A stretch of 64,000 bases of DNA, taken from NCBI GenBank assembly GCA_023369685.1, contig SACZ01000008.1:124001-188000 (forward strand), given 5' to 3'. Position 1 is the first letter of the stretch. Every line of letters starts with the position of its first letter. The notes beneath the pieces are model-generated. The model saw nothing but the letters and a program-made list of their open reading frames with translations, ran no database searches and was not told the DNA's origin. Source of the DNA: Prolixibacteraceae bacterium JC049 (GTDB lineage Bacteria > Bacteroidota > Bacteroidia > Bacteroidales > Prolixibacteraceae). Below, piece by piece: positions 28,186 to 36,884 of this stretch. A program made the position numbers and the translations under genes.

Positions 28186-29250
28186 ATGAGTTTCCCTCAT
28201 TTACAATCAGAAGTATATTTCCCCGATTCATTGATCGAATCGTTAGAAGAGTTGCTGCAAGGTTATCCCGAGGATAAGGTGTTTGTAGTTACGGAAAATA
28301 ATACCGAAAGGTTATGTTGGCCATTGTTGGCATCTAATTCTGTACTGAATAAATTACCTCGCTTGGTAATTGGTACTGGTGAAGAGTCGAAGAGTACCGA
28401 TACTTTAATTCAGGTATGGCAATTTTTAAGCGATAATGGAGCCGATAGAAAATCGTTGGTGATTAATGTTGGTGGCGGTATGCTTACCGATTTGTGTGGT
28501 TTTGCTGCTTCAACTTATAAGCGAGGAATGCACTTTGTGAATATTCCTACAACATTGCTTTCTCAGGTCGATGCATCGGTAGGGGGAAAAACCGGGATTA
28601 ACTTCAATGGATTTAAAAACGAAGTGGGAACATTTGCTTTGCCACAGAAGGTGTATATCAATACCGAATTTTTGAAAACCATCGGAGAGGAAAACAATAA
28701 ATCTGGTTTTGCCGAAATGGTAAAGCATGGACTGATCTGGGATGCCAATCATTTTGAGGATCTGAAGAAATTCGATTTGGATAAAATGAACTTGAACGAA
28801 TTGAAAGATCTAATTGCCCGATCGGTAGTCATTAAGGAACATTTTGTTTTAAATGATCCTACAGAAAAAGGAATCAGAAAAGCATTGAACTTCGGACATA
28901 CAGCTGGGCATGCATTCGAGAGTTATGCAATGAAGAAGCAAAAGCCAATGCTTCACGGTTATGCTGTCGCATTGGGAGTTATTGTCGAACTGTACTTATC
29001 GTGCAGGAAATTGAATTTGAAGGAAACGATCGTAAAAGAAGTGGCCGTATGGTTGATTGATATTTACGGTAAGTTCGAGATTGATACTGATGACTTTCAA
29101 CCACTTTATCAATTGATGACTCATGATAAGAAGAATGAAGGAAAACGTATTAATTTCACGCTGATTCCAGAAATTGGGAAATTCGAGATTGATATAAATT
29201 GTGGGAGAGAAGAGATTTTCGAGGCATTGGATTTTTACCGTACACTTTAA
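28186..29250 (+). CDS. aroB: 3-dehydroquinate synthase
   Basis: AroB converts DAHP to 3-dehydroquinate, the second step of the shikimate pathway, using NAD and a metal ion. The 354-residue cytoplasmic protein shows NVGGGMLTDLCGF (NAD binding), NIPTTLLSQVDASVGGKTGIN, and the metal ligands in the FAEMVKHG and LNFGHTAGHAFE segments. Length is normal. aroA begins 21 bp after the stop on the same strand, so two shikimate steps are expressed together; the remaining aro genes are elsewhere. Confidence 0.96.
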   Translation: MSFPHLQSEVYFPDSLIESLEELLQGYPEDKVFVVTENNTERLCWPLLASNSVLNKLPRLVIGTGEESKSTDTLIQVWQFLSDNGADRKSLVINVGGGMLTDLCGFAASTYKRGMHFVNIPTTLLSQVDASVGGKTGINFNGFKNEVGTFALPQKVYINTEFLKTIGEENNKSGFAEMVKHGLIWDANHFEDLKKFDLDKMNLNELKDLIARSVVIKEHFVLNDPTEKGIRKALNFGHTAGHAFESYAMKKQKPMLHGYAVALGVIVELYLSCRKLNLKETIVKEVAVWLIDIYGKFEIDTDDFQPLYQLMTHDKKNEGKRINFTLIPEIGKFEIDINCGREEIFEALDFYRTL

Positions 29251-29271
29251 ACTGAAGACGGAGATTTTAAG

Positions 29272-30510
29272 ATGGAAAAAGAAATTTACGGCTTAAATAA
29301 AGCAGACAATATACTGAAAGGAACCATTGAGTTGCCTACTTCAAAAAGCATTAGTAACCGAGTGTTAATTATAAATTCATTGGCATATAGTCCTTATGAT
29401 ATAGAGAACTTATCGGACTGTGACGATACTCGGGCAATGATGAAAGTGCTTAATTCCAATACCAGAACTTTTGATGTTGGACATGCCGGAACAGCTATGC
29501 GTTTTTTAACCGCTTTCTTATCGAAGATTGTTGGAGAGTGGGTGATTACAGGTTCTGAAAGAATGCAGCAACGCCCAATTGGTATTTTGGTGGATGCTTT
29601 GAATAAATTGGGAGCTAAAATCGAATACGAAGGAAAAGAAGGATATCCTCCGCTTCGAATTTGGGGTTCGCACCTGAAAGGACCTGTTTTGGAGTTGGAT
29701 GGTAGTGTTAGTAGTCAGTTTATTTCGGCTTTACTAATGATTGCCCCAACCTTAGAGAATGGGTTAAGCATTCGATTAAAGAATAAAGTAATGTCGCGTA
29801 GTTACATTGAACTGACATTGAAAATAATGGAACAGTTTGGTGTACGTTCATTGTTTATGGGCAACGAAATAAGAATTGAAGAGCAACAATATAAGCCAGT
29901 ACCTTTTAAGGTTGAGGCCGATTGGTCGGCAGCTTCGTATTGGTTTCAGATGGCGGCAATGGCCGAGAAAGCTGATATTTCGTTGAAAGGATTACGCTGG
30001 AAGAGTGTACAGGGAGATTCGGAGTTGGCTAAATGGTTCGAAGAGTTCGGACTAAAAAGCAAACAGGAAGGCGATGTACTAAGAGTGAAAAAGGTGAGCG
30101 ACAAGAAGCCAAAACGTTTGACGCTAAACTTTACTCAAACTCCTGATGTGGCTCAAACAATGGCTGTACTTTGTGTAATGAAAAAGGTGCCTTTCCATTT
30201 TACCGGTTTGGAGACATTAAAGATTAAAGAGACCAATAGAATTGAAGCTTTAATTAATGAGTTGGCCAAATTCGGAGCAAAACTTGAAGAGCCTAAACAT
30301 GGCGAATTGAAATGGGATGGCTTTGTTGATCCTTCGTTAATTAATGAGGAGATTGTAATTCCTACCTATGATGACCACCGAATGGCCATGGCTTTTGCTC
30401 CTGCTGCTATGCAGTACAGTGGAGTAAAAATCGAAGAGCCTTCGGTAGTAACCAAGTCGTACCCTAACTTTTGGGAAGATTTGAAAAAGGTCGACTTTTC
30501 GGTAGAATAA
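29272..30510 (+). CDS. aroA: 3-phosphoshikimate 1-carboxyvinyltransferase (EPSP synthase)
   Basis: AroA joins phosphoenolpyruvate to shikimate 3-phosphate in the sixth step of the shikimate pathway. The 412-residue protein has LPTSKSISNRVLI (substrate-binding Lys, Ser and Arg), HAGTAMRFLTAFLS, RMQQRPIG, and the C-terminal PTYDDHRMAMAFA. In many EPSP synthases the residue before AGTAMR is asparagine; here it is histidine. It follows aroB by 21 bp and faces a convergent minus-strand gene whose end is 12 bp away. I see no terminator in that gap. Confidence 0.95.
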   Translation: MEKEIYGLNKADNILKGTIELPTSKSISNRVLIINSLAYSPYDIENLSDCDDTRAMMKVLNSNTRTFDVGHAGTAMRFLTAFLSKIVGEWVITGSERMQQRPIGILVDALNKLGAKIEYEGKEGYPPLRIWGSHLKGPVLELDGSVSSQFISALLMIAPTLENGLSIRLKNKVMSRSYIELTLKIMEQFGVRSLFMGNEIRIEEQQYKPVPFKVEADWSAASYWFQMAAMAEKADISLKGLRWKSVQGDSELAKWFEEFGLKSKQEGDVLRVKKVSDKKPKRLTLNFTQTPDVAQTMAVLCVMKKVPFHFTGLETLKIKETNRIEALINELAKFGAKLEEPKHGELKWDGFVDPSLINEEIVIPTYDDHRMAMAFAPAAMQYSGVKIEEPSVVTKSYPNFWEDLKKVDFSVE

Positions 30511-30522
30511 ATATTTGAAATA

Positions 30523-31197
30523 TTATTTCTGAGGTAAACTGTTGATTACTCTTGTCGAGACTTTGGTCATCAGTTTACTTCTTTTATCCATACAAAGCAT
30601 CAGGTTTCTGGTGTAAACAATCAATCCGAATGATTGGCCAGTGATTAAAACCGGGTCGAGACGGATGATTCCGTAGGAGAAAATCATTGCTGCTCCAACT
30701 AAACTAATAATCCAGAATCCAATAGGTAGTTCCGATTGTTTTTGCTTTTCGGAATAAATCCATTGATAGATAAACCGAAGAGTAAATGTCAATTGTCCTA
30801 AGCTACCCCAAACCAATAATGTTGTTGGTATAGACTGGTTATTAAAGAATGTGCTGAAATTATGCGTAGGTCCTAAAAGCATCCAGATTAAGCTTATGCC
30901 TGGAGTTGTCCAGGCAAATACCTTAAACCAATTGGGAAGCTTTGTCCACTGTCTTTGTAGTTGCAAATTCCGAATGTAGATAAAATAGACGGCCAATTGC
31001 CCCAATACAATGGCAAAATCGTTTCGTAGAATTCCATACCACAATAGAAGTAAAGAAGCAATAACACTAATTTGCCAGAAAATAACCGGAGAAACTACTT
31101 TCCCCGACTTCTCAGACATAAACCATTGAACTGTAACCCGGGCAAAGAATAGAATCTGTGCAAAAAATCCTAATATGAATATCCACCAGTGTTCCAT
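30523..31197 (-). CDS. Membrane protein with two LABN (LpxB N-terminal-like) repeats
   Basis: The 224-residue protein contains two copies of the LABN module. The first has FFARVTVQWFMSEKSGK followed by SPVIFWQISVIAS and LGQLAVYFIYIRNL. The second repeats the order as FTLRFIYQWIYSEKQKQ, LPIGFWIISLVGAAM and TGQSFGLIVYTRNL. Both are membrane-helix rich. LABN was named for a region attached to some lipid-A disaccharide synthases; free-standing forms accompany polyprenyl-phosphate glycosyltransferases. Its start codon overlaps the stop of the upstream glycosyltransferase (TAATG), so the two are translationally coupled and likely act together on a lipid-linked sugar. Confidence 0.8.
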   Translation of the reverse strand: MEHWWIFILGFFAQILFFARVTVQWFMSEKSGKVVSPVIFWQISVIASLLLLWYGILRNDFAIVLGQLAVYFIYIRNLQLQRQWTKLPNWFKVFAWTTPGISLIWMLLGPTHNFSTFFNNQSIPTTLLVWGSLGQLTFTLRFIYQWIYSEKQKQSELPIGFWIISLVGAAMIFSYGIIRLDPVLITGQSFGLIVYTRNLMLCMDKRSKLMTKVSTRVINSLPQK

Positions 31198-31916
31198 TAT
31201 CCTGTTTTTTCTACATCGTAATTAATATATCTTTTCTTCATCCACTTGAATGCAAACAAATCCATTAATGGGCCAAAAAGGCGGTTCCATAAATGGTACT
31301 TTGCTTCTCCAGCAATTCTTGGGAAGTGGCTAACAGGAACTTGTTTGATTGTTCCGTTCTGAAGTATGATTAATGCAGGAAGAAAACGATGCATTCCTGT
31401 GAAGAATGGAATTTTCTTTGCTGCTGTTGAATTAATTACTTTAAGTGGGCAGCCAGTATCTTCAACGCCATCGTGTGTTACAGAGCGACGAATGGAGTTG
31501 GCAATTTTCGACGATAGATTCTTTACTATAGTGTCTTTTCGATTTGCTCTAATTCCTGTTACCAAATCGAAATCGTTGGCATGTTCCATTAATAAATCGA
31601 AATCGTTCGGATCGGTTTGAAGATCAGAGTCGATATATCCTACGAAAGGAGTAGTAACATGGTCTATACCTGCTTTAATTGCAGCACTTAAGCCACAATT
31701 ATTTTGGAACTTAATAAACGAAAAAGGCTCATTCCTTTGGCACATTTGTTCAATGTGCGTTTGACTACTATCGGTAGAACCATCATTGACGAAAAGTATC
31801 TTTACATTATGTTTACTTTTCTGGCAATAAGCTGCTAATTCTTTTTCAAGACGTATCATATTGTCCTGTTCATTATAAACAGGAACAACAATCGTAAGTG
31901 TGTAAGTTACCCTCAT
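31197..31916 (-). CDS. Family 2 glycosyltransferase (DPM1/ArnC-like)
   Basis: The 239-residue GT-A enzyme begins MRVTYTLTIVVPVYNEQDN. It has the nucleotide-sugar motifs FVNDGSTDSS and YIDSDLQTDP (metal-binding DxD-type region) and the GLSAAIKAGID segment. It lacks the C-terminal membrane helices of the larger ArnC/GtrB proteins, suggesting the partner LABN protein supplies the membrane part. Activity on a polyprenyl phosphate is the likely reaction, with the sugar unknown. I choose the ATG at 31916; the frame extends four codons to a TTG, which is less likely. Coupled by a one-base overlap to the LABN gene. Confidence 0.85.
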   Translation of the reverse strand: MRVTYTLTIVVPVYNEQDNMIRLEKELAAYCQKSKHNVKILFVNDGSTDSSQTHIEQMCQRNEPFSFIKFQNNCGLSAAIKAGIDHVTTPFVGYIDSDLQTDPNDFDLLMEHANDFDLVTGIRANRKDTIVKNLSSKIANSIRRSVTHDGVEDTGCPLKVINSTAAKKIPFFTGMHRFLPALIILQNGTIKQVPVSHFPRIAGEAKYHLWNRLFGPLMDLFAFKWMKKRYINYDVEKTG

Positions 31917-32325
31917 AAGGTGTTGCAAAAATTCAAATTATCCTTTTGTGAAGAGGATCGTGTGTGTGTATCGTTCAATACAAATGAAATAAAAAAATAG
32001 CTGTATTGCTAGTCTTTGAAAGTTTTTAATGGCTATCTGCTTCAATTTTAATAAATATTATTACTTCGATTTTAATTTTTAACACTTTTTGAAAAATGCA
32101 CGATATGTGCTGACATGCAAGTTCCATTTGTAAAAATTGAATATCTTTGCGGAACTTGAGTAAAGTCTGTTGTAGAGAGGCTTTTATCGAACTTAAATCG
32201 GATTGTTTTTAAACAAATTTCGATTCACAGAGTTGCTCAGTTAAGGCAATGTAGTTTTAATGGGTTATTAACAATTGTTGAAAACCGTTAAGTGGCTCTG
32301 ATCCAGTATAGAAAAATAGTAGAAG
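31917..32325. other. Divergent region between the glycosyltransferase and lepA
   Basis: About 400 bp of AT-rich DNA. It contains the lepA -7 box at 32142-32149 inside a perfect 8-bp inverted repeat (32118-32125 and 32151-32158), and a predicted lepA leader of about 170 nt. No ORF or RNA gene was recognised. Confidence 0.5.
32118..32158 (+). promoter_or_regulatory. lepA promoter -7 box within an inverted repeat
   Basis: TATCTTTG (32142-32149) fits the -7 consensus. CAAGTTCC (32118-32125) and GGAACTTG (32151-32158) form a perfect inverted repeat flanking it, centres 33 bp apart (about three helical turns), which resembles an operator. The predicted transcription start falls within the right arm. 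Confidence 0.5.
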
Positions 32326-34113
32326 ATGAAAAATATAAGGAACTTTTGTATAATAGCACATATCGATCACGGTAAGAGTACACTGGCCGATCGCTTGTTG
32401 GAGTATACCGGAACAGTATCTGAGCGTGAGATGAAAGATCAGGTACTTGACGATATGGAATTGGAGAAGGAGCGTGGTATCACCATTAAAAGTCATGCTA
32501 TCCAGATGGATTATGAGTATGAAGGTGAGAAATATGTTCTGAATTTGATTGATACTCCGGGACACGTCGATTTCTCATATGAGGTATCTCGTTCTATCGC
32601 TGCATGCGAAGGGGCACTTTTAATTATCGATTCAACACAAGGTATTCAGGCACAAACTATTTCCAATCTTTACTTGGCCATTGAACACGATTTGGAAATT
32701 ATTCCAATCATGAACAAGATGGACTTGCCTAATGCAATGCCAGAGATAGTTGAGGATCAAATTATCGACTTGATTGGTTGTAAGCGAGAAGAAATCATCC
32801 GTGCCAGTGGAAAAACAGGTGAGGGAGTTCATGATATTCTTCACCGTATTGTAGAAGGAGTTCCTGCTCCAAAGGGAGATCCGAATGCTCCATTGCAGTG
32901 TTTGATTTTCGACTCTGTATTTAACCAATTCCGTGGTGTTATTGCTTATTTCAAGATTTTGAATGGAGAAATTAGCAAAGGTGATTTGGTGAAATTTATG
33001 GCTACCAATAAAGAGTATTATGCCGATGAAGTTGGTGTGTTGCGATTGGGAATGGAGCCAAAGAAAAAGCTGAGTACAGGTGATGTAGGTTATATCATTT
33101 CAGGAATTAAAACAGCCAAAGAGATTAAGGTGGGAGATACCATTACGCATGTTAGTGGATCTTGCGATGCGGCTATTGAAGGATTCGAGGAAGTGAAGCC
33201 AATGGTTTTTGCCGGAGTTTATCCTATCGATGCTGAAGACTACGAAGACTTGCGTGCTGCAATGGAGAAGCTACAGTTGAATGATGCTTCGTTGACATTC
33301 GAACCAGAATCTTCTGCAGCTCTTGGTTTTGGTTTCCGATGCGGATTTCTTGGACTACTGCACATGGAAATTATCCAGGAACGTTTGGATCGCGAGTTCG
33401 ATATGAATGTGATTACTACGGTTCCTAACGTATCGTACATCGTTCATACTAACGATGGCGAAGAGCTGGAAGTGTATAATCCATCGGGATTACCTGATGT
33501 TACTTTGATTAACGAAATTCAAGAACCATATATTCGTGCACAAATTATTACGAAAACCGATTTTATCGGTCCGGTAATGACATTGTGTTTGGAGAAGCGT
33601 GGAACTTTGTTGAAGCAAGATTACTTGACAACAGAGCGTGCTGAGCTGACTTTTGAATTGCCTTTGGCTGAGATTGTATTCGACTTTTACGATAAGCTGA
33701 AGAGTATTTCTAAAGGATACGCCTCTTTCGATTATCACCAGACTGGATTCCAAAAAGCGAAATTGGTTCGTTTAGATATTCTGTTGAATGGTGAGAAGGT
33801 AGATGCATTGTCATCGCTAATTCACTTCGACAATGCTTACCCATTCGGAAGAAGAATGTGTGAAAAGTTGAAAGAGTTGATTCCTCGTCAGCAGTTCGAT
33901 ATTGCAATTCAGGCAGCTGTCGGAGCAAAAATTATTGCTCGTGAAACAGTAAAAGCTGTTCGTAAAGATGTAACTGCTAAATGTTATGGTGGTGATATCT
34001 CGCGTAAGCGTAAGCTACTTGAAAAGCAGAAAAAAGGTAAGAAACGAATGAAGCAAATTGGTAATGTTGAGGTGCCTCAGAAAGCATTCTTGGCAGTACT
34101 AAAGCTCGACTAG
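32326..34113 (+). CDS. lepA: Elongation factor 4 (LepA)
   Basis: LepA is a ribosome-associated GTPase related to EF-G that acts in translation initiation or back-translocation under stress. The 595-residue protein carries [13 protein letters not shown] (G1), the ERGITIK switch I segment, DTPGHVDF (G3) and NKMDLP (G4). It ends with the family-specific C-terminal domain containing [20 protein letters not shown]. Length matches the family. It stands alone between its own promoter and a bidirectional terminator. Confidence 0.97.
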   Translation: MKNIRNFCIIAHIDHGKSTLADRLLEYTGTVSEREMKDQVLDDMELEKERGITIKSHAIQMDYEYEGEKYVLNLIDTPGHVDFSYEVSRSIAACEGALLIIDSTQGIQAQTISNLYLAIEHDLEIIPIMNKMDLPNAMPEIVEDQIIDLIGCKREEIIRASGKTGEGVHDILHRIVEGVPAPKGDPNAPLQCLIFDSVFNQFRGVIAYFKILNGEISKGDLVKFMATNKEYYADEVGVLRLGMEPKKKLSTGDVGYIISGIKTAKEIKVGDTITHVSGSCDAAIEGFEEVKPMVFAGVYPIDAEDYEDLRAAMEKLQLNDASLTFEPESSAALGFGFRCGFLGLLHMEIIQERLDREFDMNVITTVPNVSYIVHTNDGEELEVYNPSGLPDVTLINEIQEPYIRAQIITKTDFIGPVMTLCLEKRGTLLKQDYLTTERAELTFELPLAEIVFDFYDKLKSISKGYASFDYHQTGFQKAKLVRLDILLNGEKVDALSSLIHFDNAYPFGRRMCEKLKELIPRQQFDIAIQAAVGAKIIARETVKAVRKDVTAKCYGGDISRKRKLLEKQKKGKKRMKQIGNVEVPQKAFLAVLKLD

Positions 34114-34130
34114 ATAAGTATACAAAACTA

Positions 34131-34170
34131 AAAAAGCCGCAAATGAATAAATCGTTTGCGGCTTTTTTTT
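34131..34170. terminator. Bidirectional terminator lepA / response regulator
   Basis: A perfect 13-bp stem (34131-34143 with 34155-34167) with an 11-nt loop, A-run on the left and T-run on the right, lies between convergent genes. Confidence 0.88.
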
Positions 34171-34183
34171 GAAAGAAACTGGG

Positions 34184-34882
34184 TTACGAAACAATCAGTT
34201 TGTATCCTTTTCCATGAACGTTGATAATCTCAACGGCAGGTTCTTCCTTCAAGTGTTTACGTAATTTGGTAATATATACATCCATACTTCTTGCATTGAA
34301 GTAGTTGTCGTCAATCCAAATGTTTTTTAGAGCGAAGTTACGTTCCAAAACCTCATTGGCGTTGTTGCAAAGCAAACGTAGTAGCTCCGACTCTTTTGTT
34401 GTAAGCTTAATGGGTTTGTTTTCTCCCTCGGTAAGCGTTTGCTTGCGCGAGTCGAATGTAAATTTACCCAGCTTAAATGTTTGTTGGTTGTTGTTTGCTG
34501 CAGTATCAGAATGAATTCGGCGCATGATGGCCTCGATACGGAAAATCAACTCTTCCATACTAAAAGGCTTGGTGATATAGTCATCGGCACCTAATTTAAA
34601 TCCTTCCAATACATCTTCTTTCATGTTTTTGGCTGTTAAGAAAATGATTGGAATATCGTTGTTCACCATACGAATGTCCTTCGCTAAAGTGAAACCATCC
34701 TTTTTCGGCATCATAACGTCCAAGCAGCAAATATCATATTGCTTTTTCATGAAGCCATGGTAAGCCATTTCTCCATCGGGAAACAGATCTGCTTCAAATC
34801 CTTTTGCTATGAGATACTCTTTCAGAAGTAAGCCTAGGTTCTCATCATCTTCGGCTAGTAACAATTTTACTTTTTCTTCCAT
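34184..34882 (-). CDS. rprY: OmpR-family response regulator, RprY-like
   Basis: The 232-residue regulator has a receiver domain (about 5-120) with acidic EDD at 11-13, the phospho-acceptor D55 in CCLDVMMPKKDG, T83 in IFLTAKN and K105 in ITKPFS. A winged-helix DNA-binding domain follows (about 135-230, with KLTTKESELLRLLC and MDVYITKLRKHL). The receiver is very close to Bacteroides RprY as I remember it. It starts one base after its partner kinase ends, so both come from one transcript. OmpR-type proteins bind direct half-sites about 10 bp apart; such paired sites (TTAACA) lie upstream of the operon. Confidence 0.88.
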   Translation of the reverse strand: MEEKVKLLLAEDDENLGLLLKEYLIAKGFEADLFPDGEMAYHGFMKKQYDICCLDVMMPKKDGFTLAKDIRMVNNDIPIIFLTAKNMKEDVLEGFKLGADDYITKPFSMEELIFRIEAIMRRIHSDTAANNNQQTFKLGKFTFDSRKQTLTEGENKPIKLTTKESELLRLLCNNANEVLERNFALKNIWIDDNYFNARSMDVYITKLRKHLKEEPAVEIINVHGKGYKLIVS

Positions 34883-34883
34883 A

Positions 34884-36452
34884 TCAATTCTTGTTTAATG
34901 GGAAATAGAGTGAAAACTTGGTGCCTTTACCAACTGCACTTTCTACTTTTATTTCTCCTTGATGGGCATCGATTATTTTCTTTACGTAACTTAATCCAAG
35001 GCCAAAACCTTTCACATCATGAACATTACCAGTTGGAACACGGTAAAAACGCTCAAATATCTGCTTCTGGTGTTCTTTAGCAATACCTATGCCATTGTCC
35101 TTAATAGTTACGACTAAATGGTCTTTTTTGTTTAATGTACCAATCTCAATGGTTGGTTCTTCCTTGCTATATTTTATTGCGTTGTCGATAAGGTTAAACA
35201 TTACATTGGTAACATGTACCTCATCTCCCTTGATAACAGCTTCTTCGGCAGCAAGTTCAGAAAGAAGCTCTCCATTTTTATTTTTTACTTTCAATTCTGA
35301 ATTCTGAACCACTGTAATAAGTAGATCATTTACATCGAATTCACGGAACTTCAGCTTTAAGCGTCCCTCGTTGAAAACGGCCATTTGAAGTACCTTCTCA
35401 ACCTGAAAACTTAAACGTTTACTTTCCTGAAATATTACATTGGAAACATGCTCAATGGTTTTTGGGGTATTAGCAACTCCGCTATCGCGTAACATTTGCG
35501 ATGCCAACGAAATAGTTGAAATAGGAGTTTTCAACTCGTGAGTCATGTTGTTAATAAAGTCGTTTTTGATATTCGAAAGCTTTTTCTGCTTAAGAATAAT
35601 ATTGATGGTGAAAAGAAATAGTCCGATAATGAGAACGGTTAAAATAACAGATGGAATAACCATGAAACCGGTACTCTTATATACATATTGCTTTTCGGCT
35701 GGGAAATATACAATCAGATAATCAGAGCCTGCGCTATGTGCATTGGGAAATAATAAACGACGATGTTTATCACCCAGCTTTAAGTCGAAATCCGGATCAC
35801 CATCGATAAATTCTCCTTGACCTGCCTTAAACGAAACAACAGCAAATCGGTAATCGAGTTTTATATTGTTTCTGGTAAGTTCTTTCATCAAAGTCGATTT
35901 AAGGTAGCTCATGTTTAACTTTTCCTTAAGTGGACGGTCGGAAAGAATAGCACGAAGGTTTTTAAACCTTAGCAATGTGGTTTTATCGTTGAACTTGTTT
36001 TTATAGCCTTCGCGTTGAAAGCTTCTGAATTCATATAATTTATTAAAGGCAGAAGGAGCATCACCAGGGCGACCTCTGGGGTAAAGAGTTGGTTGCTTTA
36101 AAACCGAATCAACAAACGAAAGGTTAAAACCGGCTCTGGCAAAAGCATCGGTTAATTGTTTGTTTAAAGAATTGATTTGATTGAGTTGTATGGGTTGAAA
36201 GTTGCCATAGATTCCTCCAGGAGCGATACTTGGATCGTTTACCATGGCCATTTCTTCTTCTAAGATAAGTTCTCTGATTTCCTGAGCTTCCAATTCCTCT
36301 ACCACTGTGGCTAGTACCCGGTTGACAGTTTGATTAAACTGATCTTCTTTAATATTACCAGCAGTACTAATGGTATTGTATTGTACAATAATTAAGCCGG
36401 CCATAACAATGGCCATGATGATAATTAAGTTGGTAATGAATTTCTTACTCAT
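34884..36452 (-). CDS. rprX: Sensor histidine kinase, RprX-like
   Basis: The 522-residue membrane kinase has an N-terminal membrane helix (about 7-25), an extracytoplasmic sensor region (about 30-258) with no recognised domain, and a second membrane helix (about 262-286). A HisKA domain follows with phospho-acceptor H305 in NNMTHELKTPIST. The ATPase domain has LIDNAIKYS, KDNGIGIAKEHQ and GFGLGLSYV. It phosphorylates the response regulator encoded one base downstream. A TATATTTG box lies only five bases before the ATG, so the mRNA may be almost leaderless. The signal sensed cannot be deduced. Confidence 0.9.
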   Translation of the reverse strand: MSKKFITNLIIIMAIVMAGLIIVQYNTISTAGNIKEDQFNQTVNRVLATVVEELEAQEIRELILEEEMAMVNDPSIAPGGIYGNFQPIQLNQINSLNKQLTDAFARAGFNLSFVDSVLKQPTLYPRGRPGDAPSAFNKLYEFRSFQREGYKNKFNDKTTLLRFKNLRAILSDRPLKEKLNMSYLKSTLMKELTRNNIKLDYRFAVVSFKAGQGEFIDGDPDFDLKLGDKHRRLLFPNAHSAGSDYLIVYFPAEKQYVYKSTGFMVIPSVILTVLIIGLFLFTINIILKQKKLSNIKNDFINNMTHELKTPISTISLASQMLRDSGVANTPKTIEHVSNVIFQESKRLSFQVEKVLQMAVFNEGRLKLKFREFDVNDLLITVVQNSELKVKNKNGELLSELAAEEAVIKGDEVHVTNVMFNLIDNAIKYSKEEPTIEIGTLNKKDHLVVTIKDNGIGIAKEHQKQIFERFYRVPTGNVHDVKGFGLGLSYVKKIIDAHQGEIKVESAVGKGTKFSLYFPLNKN

Positions 36453-36456
36453 ACTA

Positions 36457-36464
36457 CAAATATA
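36457..36464 (-). promoter_or_regulatory. Candidate kinase-operon -7 box
   Basis: TATATTTG on the minus strand ends four bases before the kinase ATG. A TTTG lies 16 nt further upstream (36481-36484), shorter than the usual spacing. Confidence 0.5.
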
Positions 36465-36491
36465 TCCGAAAAAAAGCTGGCAAAGAATAGC

Positions 36492-36507
36492 TTAACAATC
36501 TTTAACA
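36492..36507 (+). promoter_or_regulatory. Paired TTAACA site 1, candidate response-regulator operator
   Basis: TTAACA-ATCT-TTAACA is a direct repeat with a 10-bp period, the geometry expected for an OmpR-type dimer. It lies 27 bp upstream of the kinase -7 box. Confidence 0.5.
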
Positions 36508-36630
36508 GCATAAAATGCCTATCAATTCTACTGTCCGTGCAATTGTATAATTGTCAGAAGAATACTAATTCTGTGATGAAAGATAGTAGAATGTGAAGAA
36601 ATGTGAAAGAATATGGTGGAATAAAAAGTC

Positions 36631-36646
36631 TTAACAGAGATTAACA
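36631..36646 (+). promoter_or_regulatory. Paired TTAACA site 2, candidate response-regulator operator
   Basis: TTAACA-GAGA-TTAACA has the same half-site and 10-bp period as site 1. It lies 31 bp upstream of the plus-strand -7 box at 36678-36685, a position suited to activation. Confidence 0.5.
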
Positions 36647-36677
36647 TCTCTTAGTTCGACTTAACTAAATGAGAACA

Positions 36678-36685
36678 TATATTTG
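36678..36685 (+). promoter_or_regulatory. -7 box of the orphan plus-strand transcript
   Basis: TATATTTG, a full match to TAnnTTTG, faces away from the kinase gene and points to the terminator at 36757-36790. No good -33 element is present, in keeping with a promoter that needs an activator. Confidence 0.5.
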
Positions 36686-36688
36686 TCA

Positions 36689-36791
36689 TATGAAAATTGA
36701 CTCGAAGGAAGTTTTGAGTTAACTGAGTTTTTACAAGGTGAATTTAGGTTTTGGTTAGCGGAGTCTCGAAAGAGGTTCCGCTACTTTTTTA
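36689..36791 (+). ncRNA. Candidate small RNA (about 100 nt)
   Basis: The span from the predicted start after the -7 box to a terminator is about 103 nt. The terminator stem AGCGGA-GT-CTC / GAG-GT-TCCGCT is continuous through two G-T pairs, capped by a GAAA tetraloop and followed by ACTTTTTT. The unit contains one 10-codon ORF (36690-36722, MKIDSKEVLS), whose ATG would be at the very 5' end. The transcript could be a regulatory RNA or encode this peptide. No known RNA family is recognised. Confidence 0.5.
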
Positions 36792-36884
36792 TCCCTATAT
36801 CTGTTCCAAAATGAAACAATAAGGCATACAGAATTCGTGGATACAACTTTGGTTGTACCAACTCAGAAATAAAAAAATAAAGTC

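Larger units (their letters stand above)
36453..36884. other. Regulatory gap between rprX-like and rnc
   Basis: This 432-bp gap contains two TTAACA-N4-TTAACA sites (36492-36507, 36631-36646), a minus-strand -7 box for the kinase gene, a plus-strand -7 box (36678-36685) and a strong plus-strand terminator (36757-36790) although no plus-strand protein gene is present. A separate hairpin (GATACAAC/GTTGTACC region, about 36838-36858) has no T-run. Confidence 0.65.

Noticed and set aside
36838-36858. Hairpin near the end of rnc (GATACAAC with GTTGTACC)
   Set aside because: No T-run follows in either direction, so it is not called a terminator.
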